The notes under the pieces: generated by a model
Database searches by the model: none
What the model saw: the letters and a program-made list of their open reading frames with translations, nothing else
What the model was told of the DNA's origin: nothing
Shown: one piece after another, positions 34,253 to 42,953 of the stretch
Position numbering within the stretch: the stretch's first letter is position 1
How the letters are laid out: the number at the start of each line of letters is the position of its first letter
Assembly (NCBI RefSeq): GCF_900103695.1
Contig: NZ_FNHF01000003.1
Location: forward strand, 248,001 to 312,000
Origin: Sediminibacillus halophilus
Lineage (GTDB): Bacteria; Bacillota; Bacilli; Bacillales; Amphibacillaceae
Length of the DNA stretch: 64,000 nucleotides
Direction: 5' to 3'
Made by a program: the position numbers and the translations under genes

Positions 34253-35053
34253 TTGGAATATGTTGTAATCAAGTGCGGCGGCAGTATCTTTTCCCAGCTG
34301 TCGCCGGCTTTTTACCGGAGTATCGTACAACTGCATAATAAGGGAGATGCCCAGCCGGTGCTTGTCCACGGCGGTGGTCCACTGATTTCCCGGACCCTGT
34401 CCCGGCTCCAGGTGGAAACACAGTTTGTCGACGGATTGCGAGTGACCACGGAGGAAGTATTGGAAGTAGCGGAAATGGTATTAAGCGGATCAATGAATAA
34501 ACAGCTAGTTCTAAATTTGCAGCAACAAGGCGGAAAAGGTTTCGGTTTAAGCGGAGTGGATGGCGGACTGCTGCAGGCAATCCAGTCTGACAATGCTGAA
34601 ATTGGTCTAGTCGGTACGGTGAAAAACGTCCAGGTTTCGATTCTTCACCATCTCATCGACCAGGGATTCATCCCGGTGATCTCTCCGATTGGCATCGATG
34701 AAAAAGGAAAGAAGTTGAATATCAACGCAGATGTGGCTGCAGCTGCAGTTGCGCAGGCGCTGCAGGCAAAATTGTGTTACATCAGTGATATTCCCGGCAT
34801 TTTAGTTAGAAAGAACGGGAGAAAGACGGTTTTACATGAAACAACCAGCAGCCAAATTGAACAACTTATCGCCGATGGCACAATCACCGGCGGGATGATT
34901 CCGAAGGTCCGTTCAGCCCTGCAGGCACTGAAGAACCAAGTGCCGGAAACCGTGATTTTGAATGGTTTGGAACCGGACAGTTTGCTTTCTTTTTACCAGG
35001 GAGCAGCAGTCGGAACAAAAATCAGTTTAACTTCGGAGGTAGGATATGTCTAA
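34253..35053 (+). CDS. argB: Acetylglutamate kinase
   Basis: 266 residues from a TTG with GAGGGAGGA. Amino-acid-kinase fold: VIKCGGSIF at the start (phosphate-binding Lys), LVHGGGPLISRTL near 36, NINADVAAAAVAQAL near 160 and ITGGMIPKVRSAL near 210. It phosphorylates N-acetylglutamate. The end overlaps argD by eight bases, so the two are translationally coupled. The absence of the long N-terminal helix of arginine-inhibited hexameric forms hints that feedback may act elsewhere; that is inference. Confidence 0.96.
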   Translation: MEYVVIKCGGSIFSQLSPAFYRSIVQLHNKGDAQPVLVHGGGPLISRTLSRLQVETQFVDGLRVTTEEVLEVAEMVLSGSMNKQLVLNLQQQGGKGFGLSGVDGGLLQAIQSDNAEIGLVGTVKNVQVSILHHLIDQGFIPVISPIGIDEKGKKLNINADVAAAAVAQALQAKLCYISDIPGILVRKNGRKTVLHETTSSQIEQLIADGTITGGMIPKVRSALQALKNQVPETVILNGLEPDSLLSFYQGAAVGTKISLTSEVGYV

Positions 35054-36233
35054 ACAAACAATACCCACGGCAACGCACATGCTTATGCCCACCTATAATC
35101 GCTTTCCTCTTACATTAGTCAAAGGAAAAGGAAGCTGGGTATGGGACGACGAGGGCGGCAAATATCTCGACTATACTTCAGGTATCGCCACCTGTAACTT
35201 AGGGCACACCCCAGACAGCGTAAAAGATCAACTGGAAATCCAGCTGGATAAAATTTGGCACTGTTCGAATTTATACCATATACCAGCTCAGGAACAATTG
35301 GCAAAGAAACTGGTGGAGAACAGTTTTGGCGACCAGGTGTTTTTCTGCAACAGTGGAGCGGAAGCAAATGAAGCAGCCATCAAACTGGCGAGACGATATG
35401 CACAGGAAGTCAAAGGAAACGATGGATACGAGGTCGTCACCTTTAGTCAATCGTTTCATGGGAGGACGCTCGCTGCATTGGCGGCTACGGGACAGGAAAA
35501 AATTCAACAAGGATTTGCCCCTCTGGCTAAAGGATTTCGCTATTTGCCCTATAATGACAAGCAGGCACTGGAACAGTTGGTTACAGACAAAACCTGCGCC
35601 GTTTTACTTGAACTCGTACAGGGAGAGGGAGGGGTTGTCCCGGCCGATGAAGATTGGGTGAAACAACTGGCGGAACTGTGCAAGCAGAACGACATCCTAT
35701 TGATGATCGATGAGATACAAACCGGCATCGGCAGAACAGGAACCCTATTCGCTTATCAACAATACGGAATCGAACCGGATGTTATCAGTCTGGCCAAAGG
35801 ATTGGGGAGCGGGATTCCAATTGGTGCAGTCATCGCCAATCAAAAAGCGGCCCAGGCGTTTACACCTGGTTCGCACGGTAGCACGTTCGGCGGTAATCCG
35901 TTTTCCGCGACAGCCGGGCTCGCAACTGTTACGCACATTATCGAAAATGGATTGATTGCTCGTGCTGCAGAATTGAGTACCTATTTAGAAGAAAAGTTAC
36001 AAAGGCTAAAACAGCAGTTTTCTCCAATCAAGGAAATCAGGGGAAGGGGCATGTTGCAGGGAATCGTCGTCGATGACAATGCCATTGATTATGTGACAAA
36101 AGCGAGGGAGCAACACCAGCTGTTAGTACTGGTAGCCGGACCAAACGTCATTCGCATTCTGCCACCGTTGACGACCAATAAAACGGAGATTGACCAATTC
36201 ATTTCTGTAATGGAAAGGGTGTTTGCTTCCTAA
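35046..36233 (+). CDS. argD: Acetylornithine aminotransferase
   Basis: 395 residues with TCGGAGGT inside the argB end. Class-III PLP aminotransferase: FFCNSGAEANEAAIKLAR near 100, SFHGRTLAALAATGQ near 135, MIDEIQTGIGRTG near 220, PLP Lys in SLAKGLGSGIPIGA near 250 and HGSTFGGNPFSA. It makes N-acetylornithine. It ends the run; carAB and argF, which follow in B. subtilis, are not here, and the next gene is purU with its own upstream region. Confidence 0.96.
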   Translation: MSKQTIPTATHMLMPTYNRFPLTLVKGKGSWVWDDEGGKYLDYTSGIATCNLGHTPDSVKDQLEIQLDKIWHCSNLYHIPAQEQLAKKLVENSFGDQVFFCNSGAEANEAAIKLARRYAQEVKGNDGYEVVTFSQSFHGRTLAALAATGQEKIQQGFAPLAKGFRYLPYNDKQALEQLVTDKTCAVLLELVQGEGGVVPADEDWVKQLAELCKQNDILLMIDEIQTGIGRTGTLFAYQQYGIEPDVISLAKGLGSGIPIGAVIANQKAAQAFTPGSHGSTFGGNPFSATAGLATVTHIIENGLIARAAELSTYLEEKLQRLKQQFSPIKEIRGRGMLQGIVVDDNAIDYVTKAREQHQLLVLVAGPNVIRILPPLTTNKTEIDQFISVMERVFAS

Positions 36234-36436
36234 AATCGCTCAATGCACTTTTCGCAGATGCCTGGTATTAGATTGATGAAGATCGATTAAAGCAAAAAAG
36301 GTGTTCATCCAATACGAAAGACTGGTATCTGGTCATGATAAATCGTTGAAGATGGCAGAGACCTGCACATTTCTTAAATATATTATCGTTATCGAGTACA
36401 ATATATAGGCAGATACTTAGTAAATGAGGGATTATC

Positions 36437-37336
36437 ATGACAGATACATTACAAACCAAACGGAGTGCTTTCCGGGAACAACATAAGAACAAAGCAAGAT
36501 TATTAATTCATTGTCCGGACCAGCCCGGGATTGTGTCAGCTGTTTCTGAATTTTTATACCAACAGGGCGCCAATATTATTGAATCTAATCAGTACACGAC
36601 CGACCCTGCCGGCGGGGAATTTTTTATGCGGTTGGTGTTCGAAGCAGAACAGCTGCCGGCAATCAAGGAAGAACTGGAGAAGAATTTTCAAGCAATCGCT
36701 CAATCCTTTCAAATGGATTGGAGGTTGAGCTATGTTTATCAAATAAAGCGGATGGCGATTTTCGTCAGCAAAGAGCTGCACTGTCTTCGTGAATTGTTGT
36801 GGGAGTGGCAGAGCGGTGACTTGATTGCAGATATCCCGCTTGTTATCAGTAACCATGAAGATGCCAGGGAGATTGTTGAGTCACTGGGGATTCCGTTTTA
36901 TCACATTCCTGCAAACAAGGACATTCGTAAACAGGTAGAAGCGAAACAGTTGGAGCTGTTGAAGGAATTTGATATTGATGTGATCGTCCTGGCGCGCTAT
37001 ATGCAAATCCTAACACCAGATTTCGTGGCAGCTAACAGAAATAAAATCATTAACATTCACCATTCTTTCCTGCCAGCCTTTGTCGGTGCTAATCCATACG
37101 AGCGTGCCTATCAGCGCGGGGTGAAGTTAATAGGAGCAACCTCTCATTTTGTTACCGACGAACTGGATGAAGGCCCGATCATTGAACAGGATATCAGCCG
37201 CGTTGACCATCGGGACAACAGTCAGGCAATGAAGAAAATCGGGCAATCTATTGAGCGAAGCGTCCTTGCGCGGGCGGTAAAATGGCAGCTGGAAGACCGG
37301 ATAATTGTTCATCAAAATAAAACGATTGTATTTTAA
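36437..37336 (+). CDS. purU: Formyltetrahydrofolate deformylase
   Basis: 299 residues with an ATGAGGGA site. N-terminal ACT domain (about 20-100; LLIHCPDQPGIVSAVSEFL) and C-terminal formyltransferase-like domain with catalytic Asn-His-Asp: NIHHSFLPAFVGANPYERAY near 214 and GATSHFVTDELDEGPIIEQD near 236. PurU releases formate from 10-formyl-THF, feeding PurT or balancing one-carbon pools. It is a single-gene unit with a promoter-like TACAAT around 36398 and a CCGA-family terminator after it. Confidence 0.95.
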   Translation: MTDTLQTKRSAFREQHKNKARLLIHCPDQPGIVSAVSEFLYQQGANIIESNQYTTDPAGGEFFMRLVFEAEQLPAIKEELEKNFQAIAQSFQMDWRLSYVYQIKRMAIFVSKELHCLRELLWEWQSGDLIADIPLVISNHEDAREIVESLGIPFYHIPANKDIRKQVEAKQLELLKEFDIDVIVLARYMQILTPDFVAANRNKIINIHHSFLPAFVGANPYERAYQRGVKLIGATSHFVTDELDEGPIIEQDISRVDHRDNSQAMKKIGQSIERSVLARAVKWQLEDRIIVHQNKTIVF

Positions 37337-37360
37337 AAAAGTAAATGCATGGCTGCCCAA

Positions 37361-37396
37361 TAAAAACCGAGCGAATCCGTTCGGTTTTTTTGATTT
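37361..37396 (+). terminator. CCGA-family terminator after purU
   Basis: AAAAACCGAGCG and CGTTCGGTTTTT around AATC, then a T-run. Short version of the shared terminator core. Confidence 0.88.
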
Positions 37397-37520
37397 TTCG
37401 AATAAGGGAAGTCCTTAAGTAATACTAGTCCGAGGGTGCTCTTCTTCCCTTTTAACAATTCCTTATTTTCCGGTATACTGAAAACAACCATTAATCGAAA
37501 CGGAGAGCGGAGGTGAACGG

Positions 37521-38192
37521 ATGGCCATAATGCAAACGAAATCAAAAAAACAGTTTGTATATGAAATATTTATGATCATCCTCGCCGCCTGTTCGGTTGC
37601 AACGATTTGGCAAAGCACCAAATATGATAGCTATATCGTCTGGATCACTTGGGCAATATTTTTCGTTGACTTCGTTTATCGTTTTCTGCGCAGCAAGCAC
37701 AAGTGGCAATTTATCAAAGGCAATCCGTTCCTTTTGATTGCTGCGATTCCTTTAGATGCGGTCTTTCAATTTGCCCGCTTAGCGAGGATTCTACACTTGC
37801 TGCGCTTGAAAACGATCACCAAATACTATACCAAGCCGTTCCTGAAGGTTTTACGCCGGCAGCACATTGGCGCCATTTTTTCCGTTACCATGGTTTTGGT
37901 ATTTGTTTCTATCATTCCGTTGTATTATTTTGAGCCAGAATTGACGAGCTATTGGGATGCATTGCTCGGCGGCTTGATGAGTCTCGCTTTTTTTGGACAG
38001 GCGGATTTTGATCCGATTACAGCAATTGGCCAGGTGACGGTGGTGTTGCTGACAGTTGTTGGGGTGATTCTGCATGGACTGGTAATAAGCGCGGCTTTTG
38101 ATTACATTTACCATGCACCGCTCGTCAAAAAATCATGCAAAAAAGAAAGCAAAAACAGGCAAGTTAGGCACAATTTTATTGCCGTTGAATAG
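37521..38192 (+). CDS. Voltage-sensor-like ion-channel protein lacking a K+ filter
   Basis: 223 residues, ATG at 37521 with GGAGGTG. Helices: about 12-33 (S1), 38-56 (S2), 68-85 (S3), an Arg/Lys-spaced S4-like stretch ARLARILHLLRLK near 86-98, then S5 (about 114-136), a re-entrant loop and S6 (about 163-190). This is the six-helix plan of voltage-gated K+ channels (VIC family). Where TVGYGD should be, the loop reads SLAFFGQADFDP, so potassium selectivity is doubtful. The C-terminus is short and basic, without a RCK domain. A non-conducting or differently selective channel is possible. It lies 15-18 bp before a YiiX/YycO-like gene and may be co-transcribed. Confidence 0.7.
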   Translation: MAIMQTKSKKQFVYEIFMIILAACSVATIWQSTKYDSYIVWITWAIFFVDFVYRFLRSKHKWQFIKGNPFLLIAAIPLDAVFQFARLARILHLLRLKTITKYYTKPFLKVLRRQHIGAIFSVTMVLVFVSIIPLYYFEPELTSYWDALLGGLMSLAFFGQADFDPITAIGQVTVVLLTVVGVILHGLVISAAFDYIYHAPLVKKSCKKESKNRQVRHNFIAVE

Positions 38193-38209
38193 GTTAGCTA
38201 TGGGCGGTG

Positions 38210-38977
38210 ATGAAATTGACGAGTGATTTTCAAGTGTATCAGGAATTGGAACGTATTACGATCCAACCAAGCTTAACCAGGACAAATGTGGGCCATAGTG
38301 TTTATATTGATCAGTTGTTGTATATGGTACAAGTGCAAGGTGGGCGTTTTTCAATCGATACAACACTGCTTCGGGAAGGAACCCATCAGTTACAAATTAT
38401 CTCTTTTGAACTTCCAACTGGAATACCTGTGGCTTCTGCTGCCTGGGATTTTCAAATAGGGCAGCAAGACTCCAGAGCACGGGATTTTCAACCTGGTGAT
38501 ATTCTGGTTGCCAGTGACAATCTTGATGAGATAAAAACCGGATATGTCGGTCATTCGGCGCTTGTGGTAGATAAAGAAAATGTTATAGAATCGCCTGGCT
38601 TGCATCCGGCCATTCGCAAAGCTCCCATACAACAGTTTTTAACCAAGCATCCTGTGCACGGGCACTTTCGGCCAAAATCTTCTGAGGCTGGTAGAGCTGC
38701 AGCGAAGTTCGCCGAAGGCTACCTAAGTGAATTCAAGGAAAAAGGACAGCAGGCTCCTGTTTTTTCTTTCAACCTGTCATCTTCTCTGGACGATCCCTGG
38801 GAATATATATACTGCTCGAAATTGATTTGGCTCAGCTACTATTATGGAGCTGATTATAAGCTGGAAAACGATTTTCTTTGGTTCTCGCCGGAAGACCTGT
38901 ATAATAATTTAAAGGAGAACGGTGAATTTACAACAGTTTACCAACACCCTGATGTAAAGTTCATTCTCAACACGTAG
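38210..38977 (+). CDS. YiiX/YycO-like permuted papain-fold hydrolase with N-terminal beta domain
   Basis: Predicted 255 residues (ATG at 38210; a GTG one codon earlier is possible). Residues 1-85 look like an immunoglobulin-like beta domain. Residues 95-250 carry the permuted NlpC/P60 (C92, YiiX/YycO) pattern: FQPGDILVAS, then GHSALVV with a probable catalytic His near 122, VIESPG, and YCSKLIWLSYYY with the Cys near 203. Such enzymes cleave amide bonds in the envelope or in lipidated substrates. No signal peptide is seen, so the location is unclear. It follows the channel-like gene after 15-18 bp. Confidence 0.7.
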   Translation: MKLTSDFQVYQELERITIQPSLTRTNVGHSVYIDQLLYMVQVQGGRFSIDTTLLREGTHQLQIISFELPTGIPVASAAWDFQIGQQDSRARDFQPGDILVASDNLDEIKTGYVGHSALVVDKENVIESPGLHPAIRKAPIQQFLTKHPVHGHFRPKSSEAGRAAAKFAEGYLSEFKEKGQQAPVFSFNLSSSLDDPWEYIYCSKLIWLSYYYGADYKLENDFLWFSPEDLYNNLKENGEFTTVYQHPDVKFILNT

Positions 38978-39120
38978 CCGTTATTCGGTTGCGTTTTTTT
39001 ATGAGGTTTGTCGCATCCTTTATCAGTAAAGTGCCAGTCCAGCGCTGCAGAAAAGTACTTGCCTTTCGTGGGGAACACTTCAGCCAGATACTACATGATT
39101 CGTTTCTTTGCCCCCTTGGA

Positions 39121-39222
39121 TGGAGGAAGTACCTGAAGACTCCAGCGGGGAAAGGTGCCGGTGAGACCCACAGGGCGAATGCCCGAGAAGGCTCGCCAGC
39201 CGCACGAGTATTCCGTAGCGCG
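39121..39222. repeat. Dispersed palindromic repeat, copy C (subtype I)
   Basis: GAAGACTCCAGCGGGGAAAGG...GGTGAGACCCACAGGGCGAAT...GGCTCGCCAGCCGC follows the same block order as the inverse of the copy at 63121. The end arms (GGAAGTAC and GTATTCC) still pair in part. It lies between the YiiX-like gene and the yhfP-like gene; a 123-codon frame across it is not a gene. Confidence 0.8.
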
Positions 39223-39390
39223 TATTGGCCCTCTTTTATTGAATATAAAGTTGCTGCAGTTTATATACTTGTGTCAGTAGATACAATCTTCCATCCCTAT
39301 ATTGAGAGAATAGAAGAACAGCGGCAAGATTATTCTACCAGCATAAGTGGAAATAAATAGGTGAAGGATAGACAGGAAAGGAGCATGGTT

Positions 39391-40389
39391 ATGAAGCAAT
39401 CATTTCGAGCATACAAAGTGAATCAGACAGAGTCGGGTTTTTCAGCCGGCATTGAGACCCTTAAAAGCGAGGAACTGCCAAAGGGAGATGTACTGATAAA
39501 AGTGCATTATTCCAGCGTCAATTTTAAGGATGCAATGGCAAACACACCAGATAACAAAATTGTAGAAGCCTATCCGATGGTGCCAGGAATCGATCTTTCC
39601 GGCGAAGTAGTCGAATCGGATGATGACCAGTTTAAGCCTGGTGATAAAGTTATCGCGACTAGCTATCAAATTGGAACAGGACATTATGGTGGTTACAGTG
39701 AATATGCCAGAATTCCTTCCGAGTGGGTCGTTTCTCTTCCAGATGGTTTGTCACTAAGAGAATCAATGATCTTTGGAACAGCAGGTTTCACTGCTGCTCT
39801 CTCTATTCAACAATTAGAGGCAGCAGGATTAAGTCCTGATAAAGGGAAAGTACTGGTTACCGGCGCTACTGGCGGCGTAGGTAGCACTGCAATTGCTATG
39901 CTGGATAAACGGGGGTATCATGTCGTTGCAAGTACAGGCAAGGAAAGCGCCCATGATTATCTACGCAACATTGGAGCAGATGAAATTGTTTCCCGCGAAG
40001 CAGTTTATGATGGGAAAATTCGTCCGCTCGATAAACAGGAATGGGCGGGGGCTGTCGACCCGGTCGGAGGCGAGCAGCTTGCAGCCTTGTTGACTAAGTT
40101 GCAATATGGTGGAGCGGCAGCTGTAAGCGGACTTACCGGCGGTACCTCCGTTCCTACAGCGGTATTTCCGTTTATCAGCCGCAGTATTCAGTTGTTGGGA
40201 GTCGACTCTGTTAATTGCCCGATGGATATTCGCAAAAAAGTTTGGGAACGCCTGGCGGATGATTTGAAGCCTGCCGGATTGACGGAATACATTGAAAAAG
40301 AAATCAGTCTCGACGATTTACCGGACGCCTTGGGTACGATTTTAGAAGGAAAAGCGCAAGGACGCATGGTCGTCAACCTTCAAAAATAA
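39391..40389 (+). CDS. yhfP: YhdH/YhfP-family quinone or acryloyl-CoA reductase
   Basis: Predicted 332 residues. ATG at 39391 is 8 bases after AAAGGAG; earlier ATGs are too close or lack a site. Zinc-free medium-chain reductase: VNFKDAMANTPDN near 45, PGIDLSGEVVES near 65, GTAGFTAALSIQQL near 127, NADPH loop VLVTGATGGVGSTAIAML near 150. E. coli YhdH (AcuI) reduces acryloyl-CoA; B. subtilis YhfP is a close relative of unknown substrate. Single gene with a CCGA-family terminator. Confidence 0.9.
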   Translation: MKQSFRAYKVNQTESGFSAGIETLKSEELPKGDVLIKVHYSSVNFKDAMANTPDNKIVEAYPMVPGIDLSGEVVESDDDQFKPGDKVIATSYQIGTGHYGGYSEYARIPSEWVVSLPDGLSLRESMIFGTAGFTAALSIQQLEAAGLSPDKGKVLVTGATGGVGSTAIAMLDKRGYHVVASTGKESAHDYLRNIGADEIVSREAVYDGKIRPLDKQEWAGAVDPVGGEQLAALLTKLQYGGAAAVSGLTGGTSVPTAVFPFISRSIQLLGVDSVNCPMDIRKKVWERLADDLKPAGLTEYIEKEISLDDLPDALGTILEGKAQGRMVVNLQK

Positions 40390-40425
40390 CGGCAAAGAGT
40401 CAGGGACAAAAGCAAAATACCCAAA

Positions 40426-40486
40426 GCAAAAACCGATCGATATTTCGAAATCCTAAGGATTCGAACTCGTTCGGTTTTTCTTTTTA
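40426..40486 (+). terminator. CCGA-family terminator after yhfP
   Basis: Long form: AAAACCGATCGA...TTCGAA pairs with TTCGAACTCGTTCGGTTTT, followed by CTTTTT. The rest of the gap to 40762 holds no gene or site that I can support. Confidence 0.88.
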
Positions 40487-40762
40487 CAAAGGACTGGTGT
40501 GTGAAAACCTCAACTTGACTCACAGAGAAAGTGGAAGCTGTGTCCGGGGAAAGCGTATCTTGCTGGCACTTATCAAACAAAAAATGAAAGGATGCCTTTT
40601 TTCTTCCCTTTCGAAGTCAACCGGATACATAAAGAAGTTCCTTTCACACTTTCTATCCGGTTATCACTCTTTCTTAATGGCTTGTTGTTATCTCAACTTC
40701 TTTTTGTATAGTTTTGCAAAAGATGCAAAAAATGACGGTAACAATAGATAGGAGGGATAGCG

Positions 40763-41101
40763 ATGCAGCGTTTTTATCGATGCTGTTGGGCCATTACACT
40801 ACTCGTCGCGGTTCTGTTTACAGGTGCAGTCAGTATTCAGGCGGAGGACCAGGAGCCTACAGAACCAATGCCGGAACTAACAGATAACCAACAAAAAGAA
40901 CTGGCAATTATGTATCAGGACATGTTTGATAAGCGCAAAGGGATCATCAGCAAATATGTAGAGTTCGGTGTTTTGGAGAAAGAAAAGGCCGATCAAATCA
41001 TCAAGCATCTTGATGAGCATTATCAAATGCTTGAAGAGAACGGCTTTGTTATCGATCGCAAACATCATCATGGAAAACATGAAGGAAAATTCACCCACTA
41101 G
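40763..41101 (+). CDS. YckD-like secreted DUF2680 protein
   Basis: 112 residues with a GGAGGG site. A signal peptide (MQRFYRCCWAITLLVAVLFTG, cleaved near Ser-Ile-Gln-Ala at 27) precedes an acidic linker and a DUF2680 domain (about 39-95; LTDNQQKELAIMYQDMFDKR, YVEFGVLEKEKADQI). The C-terminus has several His residues (KHHHGKHEG) that might bind metal. B. subtilis YckD has the same layout; its function is not known. The unit ends in a strong terminator. Confidence 0.85.
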   Translation: MQRFYRCCWAITLLVAVLFTGAVSIQAEDQEPTEPMPELTDNQQKELAIMYQDMFDKRKGIISKYVEFGVLEKEKADQIIKHLDEHYQMLEENGFVIDRKHHHGKHEGKFTH

Positions 41102-41103
41102 TC

Positions 41104-41137
41104 AAAAGCTCAACCAAGTATGGTTGAGCTTTTTTTG
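41104..41137 (+). terminator. Terminator after the YckD-like gene
   Basis: AAAAGCTCAACCA-AGTA-TGGTTGAGCTTTTT, a perfect stem and T-run. Confidence 0.92.
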
Positions 41138-41189
41138 CGTTTGACTCCCTCACCATGTAACACTGACTTTCTATAGCATCGCAGAACTA

Positions 41190-41253
41190 TTGGATATACG
41201 TACAATTAAACATATTATTGAATTGCATTATCATTTATAACATACGTACACAT
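41190..41253 (+). promoter_or_regulatory. araR promoter with two AraR boxes
   Basis: TTGGAT (41190-41195), 17 bp, TATTAT (41213-41218) form a sigma-A promoter. AraR-type boxes with the TACGTA core lie inside the spacer (core at 41197-41202) and about 25 bp past the expected start (core at 41243-41248). The two cores are 46 bp apart. Autorepression by AraR is predicted. The transcript would have a leader of about 330 nt before araR. Confidence 0.75.
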
Positions 41254-41396
41254 AAAAATAATGATTTGATTAAAGGGAGCGGCAGAATTAAGCGTCAACC
41301 AGGAGGGGCTTAGAAAAATGGGGTGCGGGGGACAAGATTACTTCTGATTGCTGATATACCCTCTTCTCTTCCCCCTTTCTGCCACGATGTAAGAAA

Positions 41397-41437
41397 TTCT
41401 GGCAATTAATCCGTTTCTTTCTCCTTCATTGCCAGAA
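41397..41437. other. Hairpin in the long araR leader
   Basis: TTCTGGCAAT and ATTGCCAGAA are perfect 10-base complements around a 21-nt loop rich in pyrimidines. No T-run follows. It lies 120 bp before araR. The surrounding 41254-41556 has no supported gene. Confidence 0.5.
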
Positions 41438-41556
41438 AGAAAACAAGCTTAACGGATAATGTATGTGAGCCATAGCCTTCAGCAAAAGGAGGTGTTATAC
41501 TGACAAAGATAACTTATACGAATAACTTGTAATGGATAATAAACAGAGGTGTTTAC

Positions 41557-42678
41557 ATGCAGACGAAACATAGTATGGTAAAGCAAGCAATAAAATCCAA
41601 AATACTGGATGGAACATATCAGCCTAATCAGAAAATAAGTTCTGAAAGTGAATTGATGAAACAGTTCAATGTCAGTCGTCATACCGTTCGATTAGCAATC
41701 GGTGATTTAGTGAATCAAGGGTGGCTATACCGCGAACAGGGCGCTGGCACGTTTTGTGCAGATCGATCTAAGTTAGAAGGTAAGGATAGCGTTGGTCAAA
41801 AAAATATTGCCATCATCACAACCTATATTTCTGATTACATTTTTCCTTCTATTATTCGTGGTGCAGAATCCTATTTAAGCGATAAGGGGTATAATGTGTC
41901 GCTGTTCAGTACCAATAATAATCACCAGAATGAAAAAGAAATATTGGAAAAGCTTTTGACGCAAAAGTATGACGGAGTGATTGTGGAGCCTACACAAAGC
42001 GCATTCAGCAACCCTAATATCAATTTATACTTGAATTTAGAAAGGTTGAACATTCCATATTTGATGATTAACGCTTTTTACGAGGAATTGGAGCCGCTAT
42101 ATATCGTAATGGATGATGAAAAAGGAGGATACATACAAACAGAATATTTAATTAACCAAGGCCACACCAACATAGTAGGGTTCTTTAAAACGGATGACTT
42201 GCAAGGAATCAAAAGAATGAAGGGATTTATCAAGGCACATAGAGCAAACCGATTACAAGTAAATCCGCAAAATATTATTACCTATTCCACCGAGGAGAAA
42301 CGCTCAAAGCCTTCGAATGAGTTAGAATCAATCCTTGCTGCGCCAGGTGATCGACCAAGTGCGCTTGTATGTTATAACGATGAACTTGCATTAAATATCC
42401 TTGATGTGTTAAGGACCAGGATGTTATCTGTTCCGGAAAATATCTCGATTGTAGGATATGATGATTCCATCCTCGCTCAACTGTCTGAAGTGAAATTGAC
42501 GACGATTGCCCATCCAAAGAGCAAAATGGGCGAAAAAGCGGCACAGGTAATCCTTGACCTGATAGATGTCCAAGGCGCGAGAAAGAAGATGGATGCAGAT
42601 TCCATTTCTTCTGTGGTTTATGAACCGGAATTAGTTGAAAGAAATTCCACTAAAAATCTGCAAATAGTAAAGGGATAA
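41557..42678 (+). CDS. araR: Arabinose-type repressor AraR (GntR head, LacI-like sensor)
   Basis: 373 residues with AGAGGTG. N-terminal GntR winged helix (about 5-70; ISSESELMKQFNVSRHTVR) joined to a LacI/GalR periplasmic-binding-like sensor (about 85-365; IVGYDDSILAQLSEVKLTTIAHP), a combination characteristic of AraR. In B. subtilis AraR represses arabinose and arabinan genes and is released by L-arabinose. Four TACGTA-core boxes flank it: two at its own promoter and two around the promoter of the downstream sugar ABC importer, which it therefore very probably controls. Confidence 0.93.
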   Translation: MQTKHSMVKQAIKSKILDGTYQPNQKISSESELMKQFNVSRHTVRLAIGDLVNQGWLYREQGAGTFCADRSKLEGKDSVGQKNIAIITTYISDYIFPSIIRGAESYLSDKGYNVSLFSTNNNHQNEKEILEKLLTQKYDGVIVEPTQSAFSNPNINLYLNLERLNIPYLMINAFYEELEPLYIVMDDEKGGYIQTEYLINQGHTNIVGFFKTDDLQGIKRMKGFIKAHRANRLQVNPQNIITYSTEEKRSKPSNELESILAAPGDRPSALVCYNDELALNILDVLRTRMLSVPENISIVGYDDSILAQLSEVKLTTIAHPKSKMGEKAAQVILDLIDVQGARKKMDADSISSVVYEPELVERNSTKNLQIVKG

Positions 42679-42689
42679 TAATACGTCAT

Positions 42690-42733
42690 CGCAGCGCCCG
42701 AAACGAAATTGTTATCCGCTTTCGGGCGCTGCG
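42690..42733. other. 14-bp GC-rich hairpin after araR without T-run
   Basis: CGCAGCGCCCGAAA (42690-42703) pairs perfectly with TTTCGGGCGCTGCG (42720-42733). The stem is far more stable than the nearby terminators but no T-run follows on either strand. It may protect the araR mRNA end or act with the weaker hairpin downstream. Confidence 0.6.
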
Positions 42734-42827
42734 AGAAAGTGCAAATAGTCATATTGCGTAATGCCCGCGATTGCATTCTTGTCTGTTATATTTGCAATTA
42801 TTTTTCCTCTATAAAGTGAAGAGATAC

Positions 42828-42866
42828 GACGCCGGATAAAAAGTACGTACAATTCGGCGTCTGTTT
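42828..42866 (+). terminator. Terminator-like hairpin with an AraR box in its loop
   Basis: GACGCCG (42828-42834) and CGGCGTC (42855-42861) pair and are followed by TGTTTT. The loop contains GTACGTAC (42843-42850), an AraR core. As DNA this is an auxiliary operator 144 bp upstream of the one at 42983, fitting repression by looping; as RNA it could end araR transcription. Confidence 0.55.
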
Positions 42867-42953
42867 TGCATGCTGTTAGAAGCAACTCCCCTCCTTTGTT
42901 GGCAATGATTCAAGCGCATATTATACAAGTTTTTCGAAACTTTAAAAAAGTTA

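Noticed and set aside
38989-39360. 123-codon open frame before the yhfP-like gene
   Set aside because: It runs across dispersed repeat copy C, has no good ribosome-binding site at its start, and its translation is low-complexity without family resemblance.
40497-40751. 84-codon plus-strand frame before the YckD-like gene
   Set aside because: No ribosome-binding site and translation without recognisable structure; the stretch looks non-coding.
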